From assembly GCA_963738325.1 (NCBI GenBank), contig CAVTWD010000015.1:124001-188000 (forward strand): DNA of 64,000 nt, read 5' to 3'. Position 1 is the stretch's first letter. The number at the start of each line of letters is the position of its first letter. Shown here one piece after another: positions 52,476 through 61,482 of this stretch. The DNA comes from CAVTWD01 sp963738325 (GTDB lineage: Bacteria; Actinomycetota; Acidimicrobiia; Acidimicrobiales; Ilumatobacteraceae). The notes under the pieces are model-generated. The model was not told where the DNA came from. It did not search any database and saw only the letters and a list, made by a program, of their open reading frames with translations. The translations under genes and the position numbers were made by a program.

Positions 52476-54107
52476 CTACGCGCCCTCTCCGTCCCGGTAT
52501 CCGATCGCGTCCAGCATCTGAGGCAGTCGGAGGATTGCGCGCCGGATCGCCCGATAGTCGTCCTCCGGGACGCGAACGTTCCCGAAGAGGGCCTCATAAG
52601 AGTGGTCGTCATCCGACTCGACGTCGCCGTCCGTGCCGAACAGGGAGGCGGGGGCACGCGAGGTCTTGAGGAGATCAACGTAGCATCCGTAGTCGATCTG
52701 GAGGACGTCAAAGCGCACGCCCGGCTCATCCTGGCCCGAGTAGCCCTTCTTGATGATGTGGAGGATTCGGCTGTCGACCAACTCTTGGATCAGCGGGTGC
52801 GCCGTGTCGCTCTGTTCGAGCAGAAATGCTCGTGCAACTTTGCGCCCGATCACCTCGTCGAGGATCCGGGTCAGGAGCTTTCGTGCGAACGGGTAGGCGT
52901 TGAGCCGCGCTGCTCTTCACTTGCTGAAAGAGGACCTCCGCAGCATCCCTGACATCGTCGGTGGAGATTCGTCCGCCCTCCTGAACGCGAAGGGCGGCGC
53001 GGGCGGCGATGCTAAGAGCGTCCCGCGGCACCCCTTCCGCGGCCCGCACTAGCTCGCGAAGCGCGTTCACCTGAGTGAATGCAGCCGCGGTGAGCTGCTG
53101 AGGCGACGGGAGTTGCTCGGCCGCACCCGCGTCTCGCAGGACCGCCTGCACATGCTTGAAGAGCAGCTCGCGGAAGAAGTTGGTTGCTCGCTCCTCTCGC
53201 TCGGACTTGCTACGTGACGGGAAAACGACAAACTCGTCGAGGTCGAGGCTCGCGAAGACATCCGCGCCGAGTTCGAAGCCGATGTAGCCGTCTGCTCCGT
53301 ACTCAATGAACCGAGATCGGTGGGCGATCGCTGCGATCTTGACAGTGACGGTACTGACGCCGAGAAGAGTGCGCCGCAGCATGTCGGCAACGAGAGGCTG
53401 GAGATCGAGCGGTATCGCGCTCCACTCATCGAGGAGCACCCAAACCCGTCTCACTGGGAGGCCGCGTACGAGTTCGTCGAGCCAGGTCGCGGCACTACCG
53501 AGATGGACACGATGGACGGCTGCTCCCGTCGCCCGCTCACGCTGAGTTGACCGCGAGACTGATCGTCGCCCGCTGCTTGCGCTGAAGTCGAAGGCACGCT
53601 GACCGACGTTCAGGCCTGTGGAGGAGGAGGACTCATCCTCCTCTCCTGATTCCGACTCCCTCTCGACCGTCCCCTCAACGATGACCTCGTTGACGCTTCG
53701 GGCGAGCCGATCCCAGAGCTCGAGAACCTCGGACGTGGCCTCTAGCTCTACGCGACATCGCCGAGCTTGTCGACGATCTCATTCAGGACGTCCACGAGAA
53801 GGCGCGTCGCCCTCTGAGCGACCGTCAGGTTCGGGTCGTTGTAGAGCCCTCCTGTCGAGCCGAGCCGCTCCATGTCTACGTAGACGGCAACGTCGCCGTT
53901 CCTCCGGGCGTACTCGGCGAGGTACTTCAGCGCGTGAGTCTTTCCTGTGCCTCGCCTGCCGAATATGAGGTCGTTGTCAGTGTGGCGGAGTGAGTCAAAG
54001 ACACCGCCTGCCTGAACATATGTCTCGACGAGCTGGGCATCAGAAGCCCTTTCCGCCCGCTTCTCGACGCGCTGCAAGGCCCCGAGGACCGTGTCGTCTG
54101 GCTCCAT
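52476..54107 (-). pseudogene. P-loop (AAA/STAND-like) ATPase, two frameshifts
   Basis: From ATG 54107: VFDSLRHTDNDLIFGRRGTGKTHALKYLAEYARRNGDVAVYVDMERLG with Walker A at 50-57. The frame stops at 53748 but continues one frame over (ELEATSEVLELWDRLARSVNEV) to RRVWVLLDEWSAIPLDLQPLVADMLRR, a Walker B-like LLDEWS, and TVKIAAIAHRSRF. Near 52890 it shifts back to NAYPFARKLLTRILDEVIGRKVARAFLL and runs to 52476. Corrected length about 543. It resembles actinobacterial ORC/CDC6-like or NACHT-type ATPases of unknown role. Possibly a defence or control gene of the element. Confidence 0.7.
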
Positions 54108-54119
54108 CTCTCGGATTCC

Positions 54120-54674
54120 CCATCTGCATGTGTCGGTCCGCCCAGCTTCACGTTACACGAGGGGGCGGTGTCCAGCGTTGGGTTCGCCGGGGTGGGGGGC
54201 AGCTTGCAGCTCTCGCGGACCCGAGCCCAGGCGCGGCCAGGCGCGCCAGCACCAGGAGAGAGCAGAGGCACCAGGCATGGCCACATGCACCCAGCGCGCC
54301 AGCCTGAGCCAGGGCACCAGGGGGCACCCACCAGCACCAGGCATGAGCACCAGGCACCAGGCCCCCCCAGGAGGGGAGGGGGACCAGCCTGCAGCCCTAG
54401 CGAAAACCAGGCCAATGGGGCAGGCGGCTGATTCAGGGGAGGGTTTCCAGGAGGCATCTCCTCCGGGGCGAGCCGAACGCCTAATGCACGGGTGATGTGC
54501 GCCACGAACGCAAAGGAGGCGTCGATGTAGAAGGTCGAAGCTCTGATGCGGTGCTGTGTCAGAGATGGAGGTAGGTCCTCCGGGATCGCCCTGCAGGGGG
54601 AGGTCTCAAACCACCGCAAGCTGCGCCGGTCAAGAGCCGGGGTGGTAAGCGTTGCGGAAGAGGCGCGCCAACGA
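54120..54674. other. CCAGG/CACCAGG-rich stretch without a supported gene
   Basis: Positions 54190-54440 repeat GCACCAGG and CCAGG many times on the + strand. Long frames here are compositional artefacts. A short minus-strand piece (HRIRASTFYIDASFAFVAHITRALGVRLAPEEMPPG, about 54450-54555) could be a gene remnant. Confidence 0.45.
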
Positions 54675-55076
54675 GTGCGTCAGGTGTGAGCTGAGAAGGC
54701 GAGCGGAAGCGAACCGCTGATGACGTGTCGAAAGTGTATAGATGGCATCGAAACCGGGAGATGATCACCTGTCCCGGGATGAGCCTGGGGGCAACCTGCT
54801 TACTGCCCAGGTGGTGTCCGGCATGGAGGCGGCGCGAGCTCAGCTCGGGCTCTGGCATGGAACGTGGGAACCTGTCGCCCCGCTACGACGGCCGTTCACT
54901 GGGCTGCCGGATTTGGCCCCCCGGTCGCGAGAGGGAGGACTCCAAGCAGCGGGAACTGCGAGGAGCAGAGTACCGATGCGGGGCACAGGGACGGACCGGC
55001 TCGTAGTAGTGGTGATGCCCGGTAACGTGGGCGGAGCGAAGGGGCCGGGTCATCCGGGCATGTCTGGTGGTCAACC

Positions 55077-56354
55077 GTGATCGTGCGGGAGGAGCCGGTG
55101 GACGTGTCGAAGCCGACGACGGTGAAGTCGTTTGAGATTTCCAAGTGGGTTGTGTGGGAGGCCTACGAGAAGGTCAAGGCCAATCAGGGGGCTGCGGGTG
55201 TCGACGGGGAGTCGATCGCAGAGTTCGAGAGGGATCTGAAAGGGAACCTCTACAAGCTCTGGAATCGGATGTCCTCGGGGACGTACTTCCCGCCGCCGGT
55301 GCGTGCGGTGGAGATACCGAAAGCAGGAGGCAAGGGGGTCCGCCTTCTCGGGGTGCCCACGGTGTCGGACAGGATCGCCCAGACGGTCGTTCGGTCGTAT
55401 CTGGAGCCGGAGGTGGAGCCGCTGTTCCATCCTGACTCCTACGGCTATCGGCCGGGGCGGTCCGCTCTCGATGCGGTGGCGACATGCCGGCAACGGTGCT
55501 GGAAGAAGGACTGGGTGATCGATCTCGACATCCGAGCCTTCTTCGACAGCTTGGATCACGACCTTGTGATGCGGACAGTGTCTAAGCACACGGACTTGCG
55601 GTGGGTTCTTCTCTATGTGGAGCGGTGGCTCAAAGCTCCCCTCCAGATGGGAGACGGCACCTTGGTGCAACGGGATCGTGGGACCCCGCAGGGTTCGGCG
55701 ATCTCGCCCCTGCTGGCGAACCTCTTCCTCCACTACGCGTTCGACAGGTGGCTGGCCCGGGAGTTCCCGACGGTCGGTTTCGAACGCTACGCGGACGATG
55801 CGGTGGTTCACTGCGCGACCGAAGCCCAGGCACAACATGTGCTTGGGGCCATCGCCGAGCGTATGGCGCAAGTCGGTCTGGAACTTCACCCCGACAAGAC
55901 GCGCATCGTGTACTGCAAGGACGCCAGCCGCCCGGGCTCACATGAGCACGAACGATTCAGCTTCTTGGGGTACACGTTTCGTCCCCGACTGGCGAAGAGC
56001 AGGCACGGGAACTTCTTCGTGAGCTTCTTGCCGGCGGTCAGCGACGACGCCAAGAAGGCGATCGGACGGGAGATCCGCTCCTGGCGGATCAACCGGCGCA
56101 GCGACCTGGCCCTCAAGGACCTTGCGCGCATCATCAACCCCATCGTGCACGGGTGGATCAGCTACTACGGGCGCTTCTACAAGTCCATGCTGTATCCGCT
56201 GTTGCGTCGACTCAACGCGCATCTCGCGCGTTGGGCGGCACGGAAATACAAACGGCTGCACCATCACTTCGCCAGGGCAGTTCGGTGGTTGCGGAGCGTC
56301 GCAAGGCGCGACCCGACTCTCTTTGCCCACTGGCGGCTGGGCGTCACGCCCTGA
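55077..56354 (+). CDS. ltrA: Group II intron reverse transcriptase/maturase
   Basis: 425 residues from ATG 55077. RT blocks are intact: QGAAGVDGESIAEF, VRLLGVPTVSDRIAQTVV, DSYGYRPGRSALDAV, VIDLDIRAFFDSLDHDLV, GTPQGSAISPLLANLFL, FERYADDAVVHC (catalytic YADD near 238) and ELHPDKTRIVYC. The maturase X domain follows (FSFLGYTFRPR, ALKDLARIINPIVHGWISYYGRFY). There is no C-terminal HNH endonuclease domain, so mobility would rely on nascent-strand priming. Confidence 0.95.
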   Translation: MIVREEPVDVSKPTTVKSFEISKWVVWEAYEKVKANQGAAGVDGESIAEFERDLKGNLYKLWNRMSSGTYFPPPVRAVEIPKAGGKGVRLLGVPTVSDRIAQTVVRSYLEPEVEPLFHPDSYGYRPGRSALDAVATCRQRCWKKDWVIDLDIRAFFDSLDHDLVMRTVSKHTDLRWVLLYVERWLKAPLQMGDGTLVQRDRGTPQGSAISPLLANLFLHYAFDRWLAREFPTVGFERYADDAVVHCATEAQAQHVLGAIAERMAQVGLELHPDKTRIVYCKDASRPGSHEHERFSFLGYTFRPRLAKSRHGNFFVSFLPAVSDDAKKAIGREIRSWRINRRSDLALKDLARIINPIVHGWISYYGRFYKSMLYPLLRRLNAHLARWAARKYKRLHHHFARAVRWLRSVARRDPTLFAHWRLGVTP

Positions 56355-56368
56355 CGGCTGGATGATGG

Positions 56369-56402
56369 GAGCCGGATGAGTCGAGAGGCTCACGTCCGGT
56401 TC
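56369..56402 (+). ncRNA. Group II intron domain V (with domain VI following)
   Basis: GAGCCGGATGAG...CTCACGTCCGGTTC folds as the 34-nt domain V hairpin with the AGC catalytic triad near the 5' side. The next 30-40 nt form domain VI: GCCGGGGGG, loop TGCGATT, CCCCCCGGC, containing the expected branch-site region. Confidence 0.88.
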
Positions 56403-56506
56403 TGAGAGAGCCGGGGGGTGCGATTCCCCCCGGCCACTCGCCCTTGGGGGTATCCCGTGTCGGGTCGGCGGCGGGGTTGAGGCTGCGCGGATGACGTCGC
56501 AGCGAC

Positions 56507-57544
56507 CTACGACGCCTCGCCCTGGCATTGCGCCGCGTCAGCGTGCGGATCGAAGGTGCCCGTCACCTCGAAAGCGATCTGAGCACCGGGCACAATCGTG
56601 TCCGTGAAGGTCGCTTCGCCAGCGACGGGTTTGCCCGCCTTAAAAGCGACGCACGTGACCTTGCCGAGCGTGATGTTCTTTGAGGTGTCATTCCTTGCCG
56701 TGCCCTTGACGGTCCAGAAGTTCCCATCGAACCCTTGGCTCGCCACAGTCACCGGGAACGGCGTCGCATCGGTCAGGCTCGACGCGTCGGTGATGTCGAC
56801 CCGAACGCTCGCAGCCGTGGGGGTGTTGTCCGTGAACGACGACGAGACCAATACTTGAGCGCCGTCGCGGTCGGAGCCGACGTACTCGGTGTTCGTGGCA
56901 ATCGGGGTACCGGCCGCGTCGAGCAGGCTGATGGTCAGCTCCTGACTTCCTCCGGACAGACCCGTCAGCACGATCCCAACCGATACCCACGTCTCGCGGA
57001 GCGCGTCGTACTTCGTGAACCCCGAGACAGCGACGGGCTTTGCCTTCGCCTTCGCGGCCGTCGTAGTCGTGGCCTCCTTCGTCTCGCCTTCGGCTTTGGT
57101 CGTGGTCGGTGAATTGGCGGTCTCGCCCAGTTTGTTGGACGTGTCGTTTACGACCGCGACGAGGATCACCAAACCGACGATCGACATGATGATCGAAAGA
57201 ATGCCGAGGACCGTTCCGGCGGTTGCCATGCCGGTCTTCATGCCGCGCTTCTTCGCGCGGCTCCCGCCTATCAAGCCGAAGAGGAGGGCGAGGACACCTA
57301 GAAGTGCCGCCATGAAGAACGTGAGCGGAATGAAGCCGAACAGCAGGCCAATGATTCCGAGAACGAGCGCGGCGACCGCGAGCCCGTTCCCGCTGGCAGG
57401 CGGCGTTGGTGCCCCACTCGGCGGTGTCGGTTGGGCCTCGTAACCGGCGGCGGATTCGGGTGGGTACCACTTGCCGTCCGACGCGAGCCACCAACCGGGT
57501 TCGCCGGGTTGTTGATCGAGCGGACCCCTGACGTTCGCTGGCAC
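56507..57544 (-). CDS. DUF2510/DUF4190 membrane protein with FxLYD-type domain
   Basis: 345 residues from GTG 57544 behind AGGGG; the frame is open further to 57688. Residues ~10-30 (PGEPGWWLASDGKWYPPE) are a DUF2510 motif. Two hydrophobic helices (GLAVAALVLGIIGLLFGFIPLTFFMAALLGVLALLFGLIGG and TAGTVLGILSIIMSIVGLVILVAVV) form a DUF4190-like segment. A Thr/Lys-rich linker and an extracellular FxLYD-like beta domain (FDGNFWTVKGTARNDTSKNITLGKVTCVAF) follow. Probably a surface protein of the element; role unknown. Confidence 0.7.
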   Translation of the reverse strand: MPANVRGPLDQQPGEPGWWLASDGKWYPPESAAGYEAQPTPPSGAPTPPASGNGLAVAALVLGIIGLLFGFIPLTFFMAALLGVLALLFGLIGGSRAKKRGMKTGMATAGTVLGILSIIMSIVGLVILVAVVNDTSNKLGETANSPTTTKAEGETKEATTTTAAKAKAKPVAVSGFTKYDALRETWVSVGIVLTGLSGGSQELTISLLDAAGTPIATNTEYVGSDRDGAQVLVSSSFTDNTPTAASVRVDITDASSLTDATPFPVTVASQGFDGNFWTVKGTARNDTSKNITLGKVTCVAFKAGKPVAGEATFTDTIVPGAQIAFEVTGTFDPHADAAQCQGEAS

Positions 57545-57656
57545 TTGGGCACCCCTCGTTCCTCGCCTGAGGGGTGCATATTGCCCGTTCTGGTGCTCGC
57601 GTGCCTCGGGATCGAGGTTCGGGTCGTTGGCGCAGCGGGGCCGGTCCAGCCACCCG

Positions 57657-58343
57657 TCATGCGGCAGGGACAGGTTCGGCGACGGCATCAGGGTTCTCTT
57701 CCGAGGCGGGGTGCTCGAGCCGGTCGGCCAGGGCGGTGAGCGCGCCGGCGAGGGCGGTGATGGCCTCGACGGGCCCCTCCAGGCCGACCACCGGCCGGTA
57801 CTTCGCCCACCGGCCAGGGATGCCTCCCACCCGGAGGAACCCGGCGAGGGCGAGCATGTCGAGGGCGGCGCCGGCGTAGTCGACGACCGTCGCCACCTTC
57901 GCCCGGACGGCGTCGACCTCGGTGGCTGCTCCCCGCAGGGCGACGATCGCTTCGCCGTCGAGCAGGGCCGCCCACTCGGGCGCGCAGGTGGCGAGCGCGT
58001 CGGCGTAGGCGGCCGTCGCTGACTCGTAGCGCATCCGCGCCGCGCTGGCGCGCCGCTCGGCGGTGGCGAGCGCAGCGAGGGCGGCCCGCTCGTGGGTGTT
58101 GCCGGGGTCGGGTCGGCCTTCGCCGAAGGCGATCGCGGTTTCGGCCACGTCGTCGGCTCGGGCCCGGTCGAGGCGGACCCGGGCGTTCTTCTCGGCCTGG
58201 GCCGTGTCGGCCAGGAGGGCGCACGCCGTGGACAGATCGGCGAGCGCCTGGGTGTAGGCGGCCGGTGCGGCCACCGGCGGCGGCAGGGTGGCGAGCCGGA
58301 TGCTCGGGAGGCCCCGGACGTCGTAGGCGGTGAGGTCGAACAT
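57657..58343 (-). CDS. Hypothetical helical protein of the replication-like operon
   Basis: 228 residues from ATG 58343 with GGAGG 7 nt upstream. Long helical segments rich in Ala (ALADLSTACALLADTAQAEKNARVRLDRARADDVAETAIAFGEG...RASAARMRYESATAAYADALATC) may form a coiled coil. No domain recognised. It is 3 nt from the stop of the upstream gene. Confidence 0.6.
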   Translation of the reverse strand: MFDLTAYDVRGLPSIRLATLPPPVAAPAAYTQALADLSTACALLADTAQAEKNARVRLDRARADDVAETAIAFGEGRPDPGNTHERAALAALATAERRASAARMRYESATAAYADALATCAPEWAALLDGEAIVALRGAATEVDAVRAKVATVVDYAGAALDMLALAGFLRVGGIPGRWAKYRPVVGLEGPVEAITALAGALTALADRLEHPASEENPDAVAEPVPAA

Positions 58344-58345
58344 GG

Positions 58346-58627
58346 TCAGTCCTCCAATCCGGGTGCGTTGATGACGACCGGGGTGACGAGGCGGCGATGG
58401 GCGAACTCGCGGATCGCCTCCGCCATCTCGCGGTCGAAGTCCCGTCGGGGTATCGGCATCTCGCCCTTCACGCCTTGGTCGATGCTGTGGCGGAAGCCGG
58501 CGCGGGGGTCGGGTTCCGGCTCGGGCTCGGGCACGTTGGGCACGTTGGGCACGTTGGGCTGGTCGAGGTACGAGACGAATCGGGTCCGGCCTCGCAAGGC
58601 CAGCCGCTCTCGGATCGGATCGTTCAT
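58346..58627 (-). CDS. Small hypothetical protein with NVP repeat
   Basis: 93 residues from ATG 58627, 6 nt after AAGGAG. MNDPIRERLALRGRTRFVSYLDQPNVPNVPNVPEPEPEPDPRAGFRHSIDQGVKGEMPIPRRDFDREMAEAIREFAHRRLV. The NVPNVPNVP stretch is encoded by three copies of the 9-bp iteron-like motif (58529-58560). No family known. Confidence 0.6.
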   Translation of the reverse strand: MNDPIRERLALRGRTRFVSYLDQPNVPNVPNVPEPEPEPDPRAGFRHSIDQGVKGEMPIPRRDFDREMAEAIREFAHRRLVTPVVINAPGLED

Positions 58628-58806
58628 GGCTCTCCTTGTCGGGCATTTCGGGCATTTCGGGCTTGCCGGCGGGGGCACCGTTGGCGGCGGTGCGCTCGGT
58701 TGCTCACGGCTCATCGCTCCCTCGTTGTACGGGGCGGGAGAAGCGGGGAAAGCGGGCAAAGGGACGGCGGGCCTCGCGTTCGCGATGCGCTCTCGCGTGG
58801 AGCGTC

Positions 58807-58902
58807 GCCCAACATGCCCAACCGCCCAACATCGACCCTGGGACATAGCCGCAGCTGGGATGACGTGCCGAGCCCATGTTGGGCGCGTTGGGCGCGTTGG
58901 GC
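58807..58902. repeat. Inverted arrays of 9-bp iterons, candidate origin or operator
   Basis: Three copies of GTTGGGC-type units on the minus strand (58807-58832: GCCCAACAT-GCCCAACC-GCCCAACA) face three on the plus strand (58876-58902: ATGTTGGGC-GCGTTGGGC-GCGTTGGGC) with a 43-bp centre. This lies in the 304-nt gap between a putative primase/ATPase gene and downstream genes. Related copies occur at 58529-58560. Confidence 0.65.
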
Positions 58903-58931
58903 AGCCCCTAGCGCGTCACGCGTCTCTCCGG

Positions 58932-60314
58932 TCATGGCGACCTCCGGTAGAACCGGCCATCGCGCTCGTCGATCCACTGCCGCGTCACGGCGTAGCTGAC
59001 CGCTTCGTCGCGGAGGTCGCGGTCTCTACCGCCGAGGGCGATGGTGATGCAGGCGCGGGTGCAGTAGCCGTCTCCGCAGCGGTCGGTGCCGTTGGTCGAG
59101 ACATGGCCTCGAACCCGGGCAGCCAACCGTTCGATCCGGCTCTGCTCGACGGCTTCGTCGGAGCGGGCCGCCTTGCGGGCCTCGTGCTCGATCGCGGCCT
59201 CCGCCTTGCGGTTCTGCTCTGAGTGCAACACCCGGCGCATGTGGTCGCGCACCGCGAGCGACGTGGCATGGACGAGTCCCGCCAAGCGCCAATCGTCGGT
59301 GGACACGGCCGCCTCACCCTGCATGAGGGCGAGCAGCCCGGCCACTTTGAGGCGGCCCAGGTCGCCGTGGCTGTCCAACGGGTCGGCTTCGACGTGGCCG
59401 CTGCGATGCTCCCAGCGGCGCCGGCGAATCTCCTGAGCCACCGCGGGGTCGAGCTCGAGAACGGCGCACTGGTAGCTGCGGATCGTCGTCGTCGTCTCGG
59501 CGTTCCACCGGGGCAACGTGATGGTCTCCGCCTTCGGGGTCGCGGGCGGCGGATAGGGCGCCTCCGGGTCGGTGCCACCCCACAGCCACAGGAACCGTTG
59601 CGGAAAGCCGAGAGCCTCGGCGGCGAAGATGGCCTGAGCGAGGAGGGGCTGCAACCCGATCACGGCGGCCAGTCGGTAGCTGAACGGTTCGACCGGGAAC
59701 CGGCGGGTCCGGTCGGCGTTGTTGAACCCGATCCGCTCCCCGGACCACGCCTGGTTCAGCACCGTCATCAACGTCGAGCCGCGGCGGTTGGCGAGGTCGG
59801 CCAGCATCGCCCCCTCGTCGGCCCGCACGAGGATCGACTGGCGGGTCCGCTGCCAGTCGGTGCCCTTCCCGTCGTCGGCGCGGACCTGCCCCCAGTACGA
59901 CTTCGCGATCCCCTCGCCCGACCCCAGGGCTTCCTCGGCCTGGTGGAAGTCCGACGCCAGCCCAGTGATGTCGAACAGGTCGGCGGCGCCGTCGAGCGCG
60001 GAGCCCTTCCCGGCGCCGGAGGGTCCGACGATCCCGGCGAACAGGTTGAGCGAGGCGTAGCGGCTCACGACCCGGGGCAGCACGAACCGGTGGTCGGCGT
60101 GGTAGGCGACGTAGGCGAGCACGGCGCCGAACAAGGCGTCGGGGTGGATGAGCAACGACCATGCGGTCTGCCGGATGGCGGCGAAGGCCGTCCGGGCGGC
60201 CCACAGCTCCTCGGGCAGCACCGGCAGCACCAGTGGCACGTCCCCGTTCCGGCGCTCGACCGCGACGATCGCACGCTGAGCTTCCATCAGCTCGCGGGTC
60301 CGGTCGTCGATCAT
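58932..60314 (-). CDS. DUF3987/primase-associated-like ATPase
   Basis: 460 residues from ATG 60314 (ATGA overlap with the upstream gene). After a helical N-terminus, LFGAVLAYVAYHADHRFVLPRVVSRYASLNLFAGIVGPSGAGKGSALDGAADLF holds Walker A at 97-104. DGKGTDWQRTRQSILVRADEGAMLADLANRRGSTLMTVLNQAWSGERIGFNNADRTRRFPVEPFSYRLAAVIGLQP follows the DUF3987 style helicase-like core found in plasmids and integrative elements. The C-terminus may be DNA-binding (helical, charged). Likely part of element replication. Confidence 0.7.
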   Translation of the reverse strand: MIDDRTRELMEAQRAIVAVERRNGDVPLVLPVLPEELWAARTAFAAIRQTAWSLLIHPDALFGAVLAYVAYHADHRFVLPRVVSRYASLNLFAGIVGPSGAGKGSALDGAADLFDITGLASDFHQAEEALGSGEGIAKSYWGQVRADDGKGTDWQRTRQSILVRADEGAMLADLANRRGSTLMTVLNQAWSGERIGFNNADRTRRFPVEPFSYRLAAVIGLQPLLAQAIFAAEALGFPQRFLWLWGGTDPEAPYPPPATPKAETITLPRWNAETTTTIRSYQCAVLELDPAVAQEIRRRRWEHRSGHVEADPLDSHGDLGRLKVAGLLALMQGEAAVSTDDWRLAGLVHATSLAVRDHMRRVLHSEQNRKAEAAIEHEARKAARSDEAVEQSRIERLAARVRGHVSTNGTDRCGDGYCTRACITIALGGRDRDLRDEAVSYAVTRQWIDERDGRFYRRSP

Positions 60315-60778
60315 GCGGCCCGCTCCTTCGTCAGCTCGAGGCCGGCCTGCCACCACAGCACCGCGTCGCCGCCGTAGTAGTCGCGGATCGCGTCAACGAC
60401 CGCTTCGAGCTGGGGGAGGGGCAGCGACGGCGACCAGCCGCAGTCGCGGCACTGCTCAGGCCCGACCAGGTACCGGCCGTAGCTCCGATAGCGGAACGTG
60501 CCGTCAGCCAACGCGACCGGCGCCACGCATTCGTGGAGGCGGGCCTCAGGGTGCAACCGAGGCACCGCCGGCGCCCGACCGGTCACCGGTAGGGGGAGCA
60601 CCGGTGGACCGGTCGGGGCCAGGGGACGATCCCACCACGACACGTACTCGTCGACGAGCGCCGCCTGGTCGGCGTCGAGATCGCATACGCGAGGCAGACC
60701 GCACGCCCGCCACCACGAAGCCGCGATGGCGCGCACGTCAGCCGGGAGCTCGGCGATGCGCTCGGCGAGGTCGCTCAT
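60311..60778 (-). CDS. Hypothetical protein, replication-like operon
   Basis: 155 residues from ATG 60778. LAERIAELPADVRAIAASWWRACGLPRVCDLDADQAALVDEYVSWWDRPLAPTG...EQCRDCGWSPSLPLPQLEAVVDAIRDYYGGDAVLWWQAGLEL. One CxxC. Overlaps neighbours by 4 nt on both sides. No family recognised. Confidence 0.6.
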   Translation of the reverse strand: MSDLAERIAELPADVRAIAASWWRACGLPRVCDLDADQAALVDEYVSWWDRPLAPTGPPVLPLPVTGRAPAVPRLHPEARLHECVAPVALADGTFRYRSYGRYLVGPEQCRDCGWSPSLPLPQLEAVVDAIRDYYGGDAVLWWQAGLELTKERAA

Positions 60779-60981
60779 GCCGCGACCGCCAGCTCGCCTA
60801 GCTCGCAGGCGAGCACGTGGAGGTCCTGCGCCCGCCCGAGCAGCACCACCACGCCGTCGACGGCGCGGTCGAAGTCCCCCGGCACCATCGCCTCGTGCAC
60901 CGCGAGGCGCAGCGCCGCGTCGATCAGCGCGCCGACGTGCTCGAGCCGTCCCTCCGCCTCGGCGCGGTTACGATCCCCCAC
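60775..60981 (-). CDS. Small hypothetical protein, replication-like operon
   Basis: 68 residues from GTG 60981: VGDRNRAEAEGRLEHVGALIDAALRLAVHEAMVPGDFDRAVDGVVVLLGRAQDLHVLACELGELAVAA. Helical. Overlaps both neighbours. Confidence 0.55.
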   Translation of the reverse strand: MGDRNRAEAEGRLEHVGALIDAALRLAVHEAMVPGDFDRAVDGVVVLLGRAQDLHVLACELGELAVAA

Positions 60982-61240
60982 GACGTCCCGTCCCGTGGGG
61001 GGGCTGGTCGTCTTGCGGAGCCTTGCTGTTGGGGACGGGCTGCCTGCCAGTGGCCCGTCCCCCCTCCGCCGGCTTGGCCTCCGCCTCGGTGGCTTGCACC
61101 GGGACCGCAGAGTTGAGGATGGCTCGGATGCGGGCGGCCCGTTCCGGCGACAACGGCGGGGCCTCATCGACCAGCCGCTTGATGTGCGGTCCGAGTCCCA
61201 GCGCCTCGTTGAAGCGGTGCGCCTCGGCGTAGGTGGTCAC
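60968..61240 (-). CDS. Small hypothetical protein, replication-like operon
   Basis: 90 residues from ATG 61240: MTTYAEAHRFNEALGLGPHIKRLVDEAPPLSPERAARIRAILNSAVPVQATEAEAKPAEGG. The structured N-terminal half is followed by a disordered tail. It overlaps the upstream HTH gene by 4 nt. Confidence 0.6.
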   Translation of the reverse strand: MTTYAEAHRFNEALGLGPHIKRLVDEAPPLSPERAARIRAILNSAVPVQATEAEAKPAEGGRATGRQPVPNSKAPQDDQPPHGTGRRGGS

Positions 61241-61482
61241 GACGCCACCGCGGCCGGGTCATCGTCGAGGATCATCAGGTCGGCCGGGTCCACGTCGAGG
61301 ACCTGGGCGAGGGCGAAAAGGCTCCGGGTCGAAGGGGTGTTGACGCCCCCCAACCACCGCTGCAGCGTGGCGAGCGGGATCGGCACGGCGCGGGCGGCGG
61401 CTTCGTGCGTCATGCCCCGCGCCTTGATCGCGGAACGGGCAGCGGCGGCGTCGAACCGCCAGTGCGGAGAAACGGTCGGCAT
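61237..61482 (-). CDS. Xre-family HTH regulator
   Basis: 81 residues from ATG 61482. FDAAAARSAIKARGMTHEAAARAVPIPLATLQRWLGGVNTPSTRSLFALAQVLDVDPADLMI is a classical lambda-Cro-like HTH. First gene of the operon down to 57657, so probably its regulator. Confidence 0.82.
   Translation of the reverse strand: MPTVSPHWRFDAAAARSAIKARGMTHEAAARAVPIPLATLQRWLGGVNTPSTRSLFALAQVLDVDPADLMILDDDPAAVAS

Larger units (their letters stand above)
54675..56440 (+). mobile_element. Group II intron with encoded reverse transcriptase
   Basis: The 5' end is probably at GTGCG (54675) or GTGTGAG (54684), both fitting the GUGYG rule. The ribozyme 5' domains precede the reverse-transcriptase gene. Domain V (56369-56402) and domain VI (about 56403-56440) follow its stop. 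Insertion is in non-coding DNA between the ATPase and a membrane-protein gene. Exact 3' end uncertain by a few bases. It lies inside the comEC element, so it arrived after or with it. Confidence 0.85.

Noticed and set aside
54091..54619. Frames of 90-230 codons in both strands
   Set aside because: They follow the CCAGG repeats and lack start signals or domain patterns.
58501..58902. CRISPR array
   Set aside because: The repeats are 9 bp and directly adjacent, without unique spacers of 30-40 bp; iterons fit better. No cas genes occur in the window.
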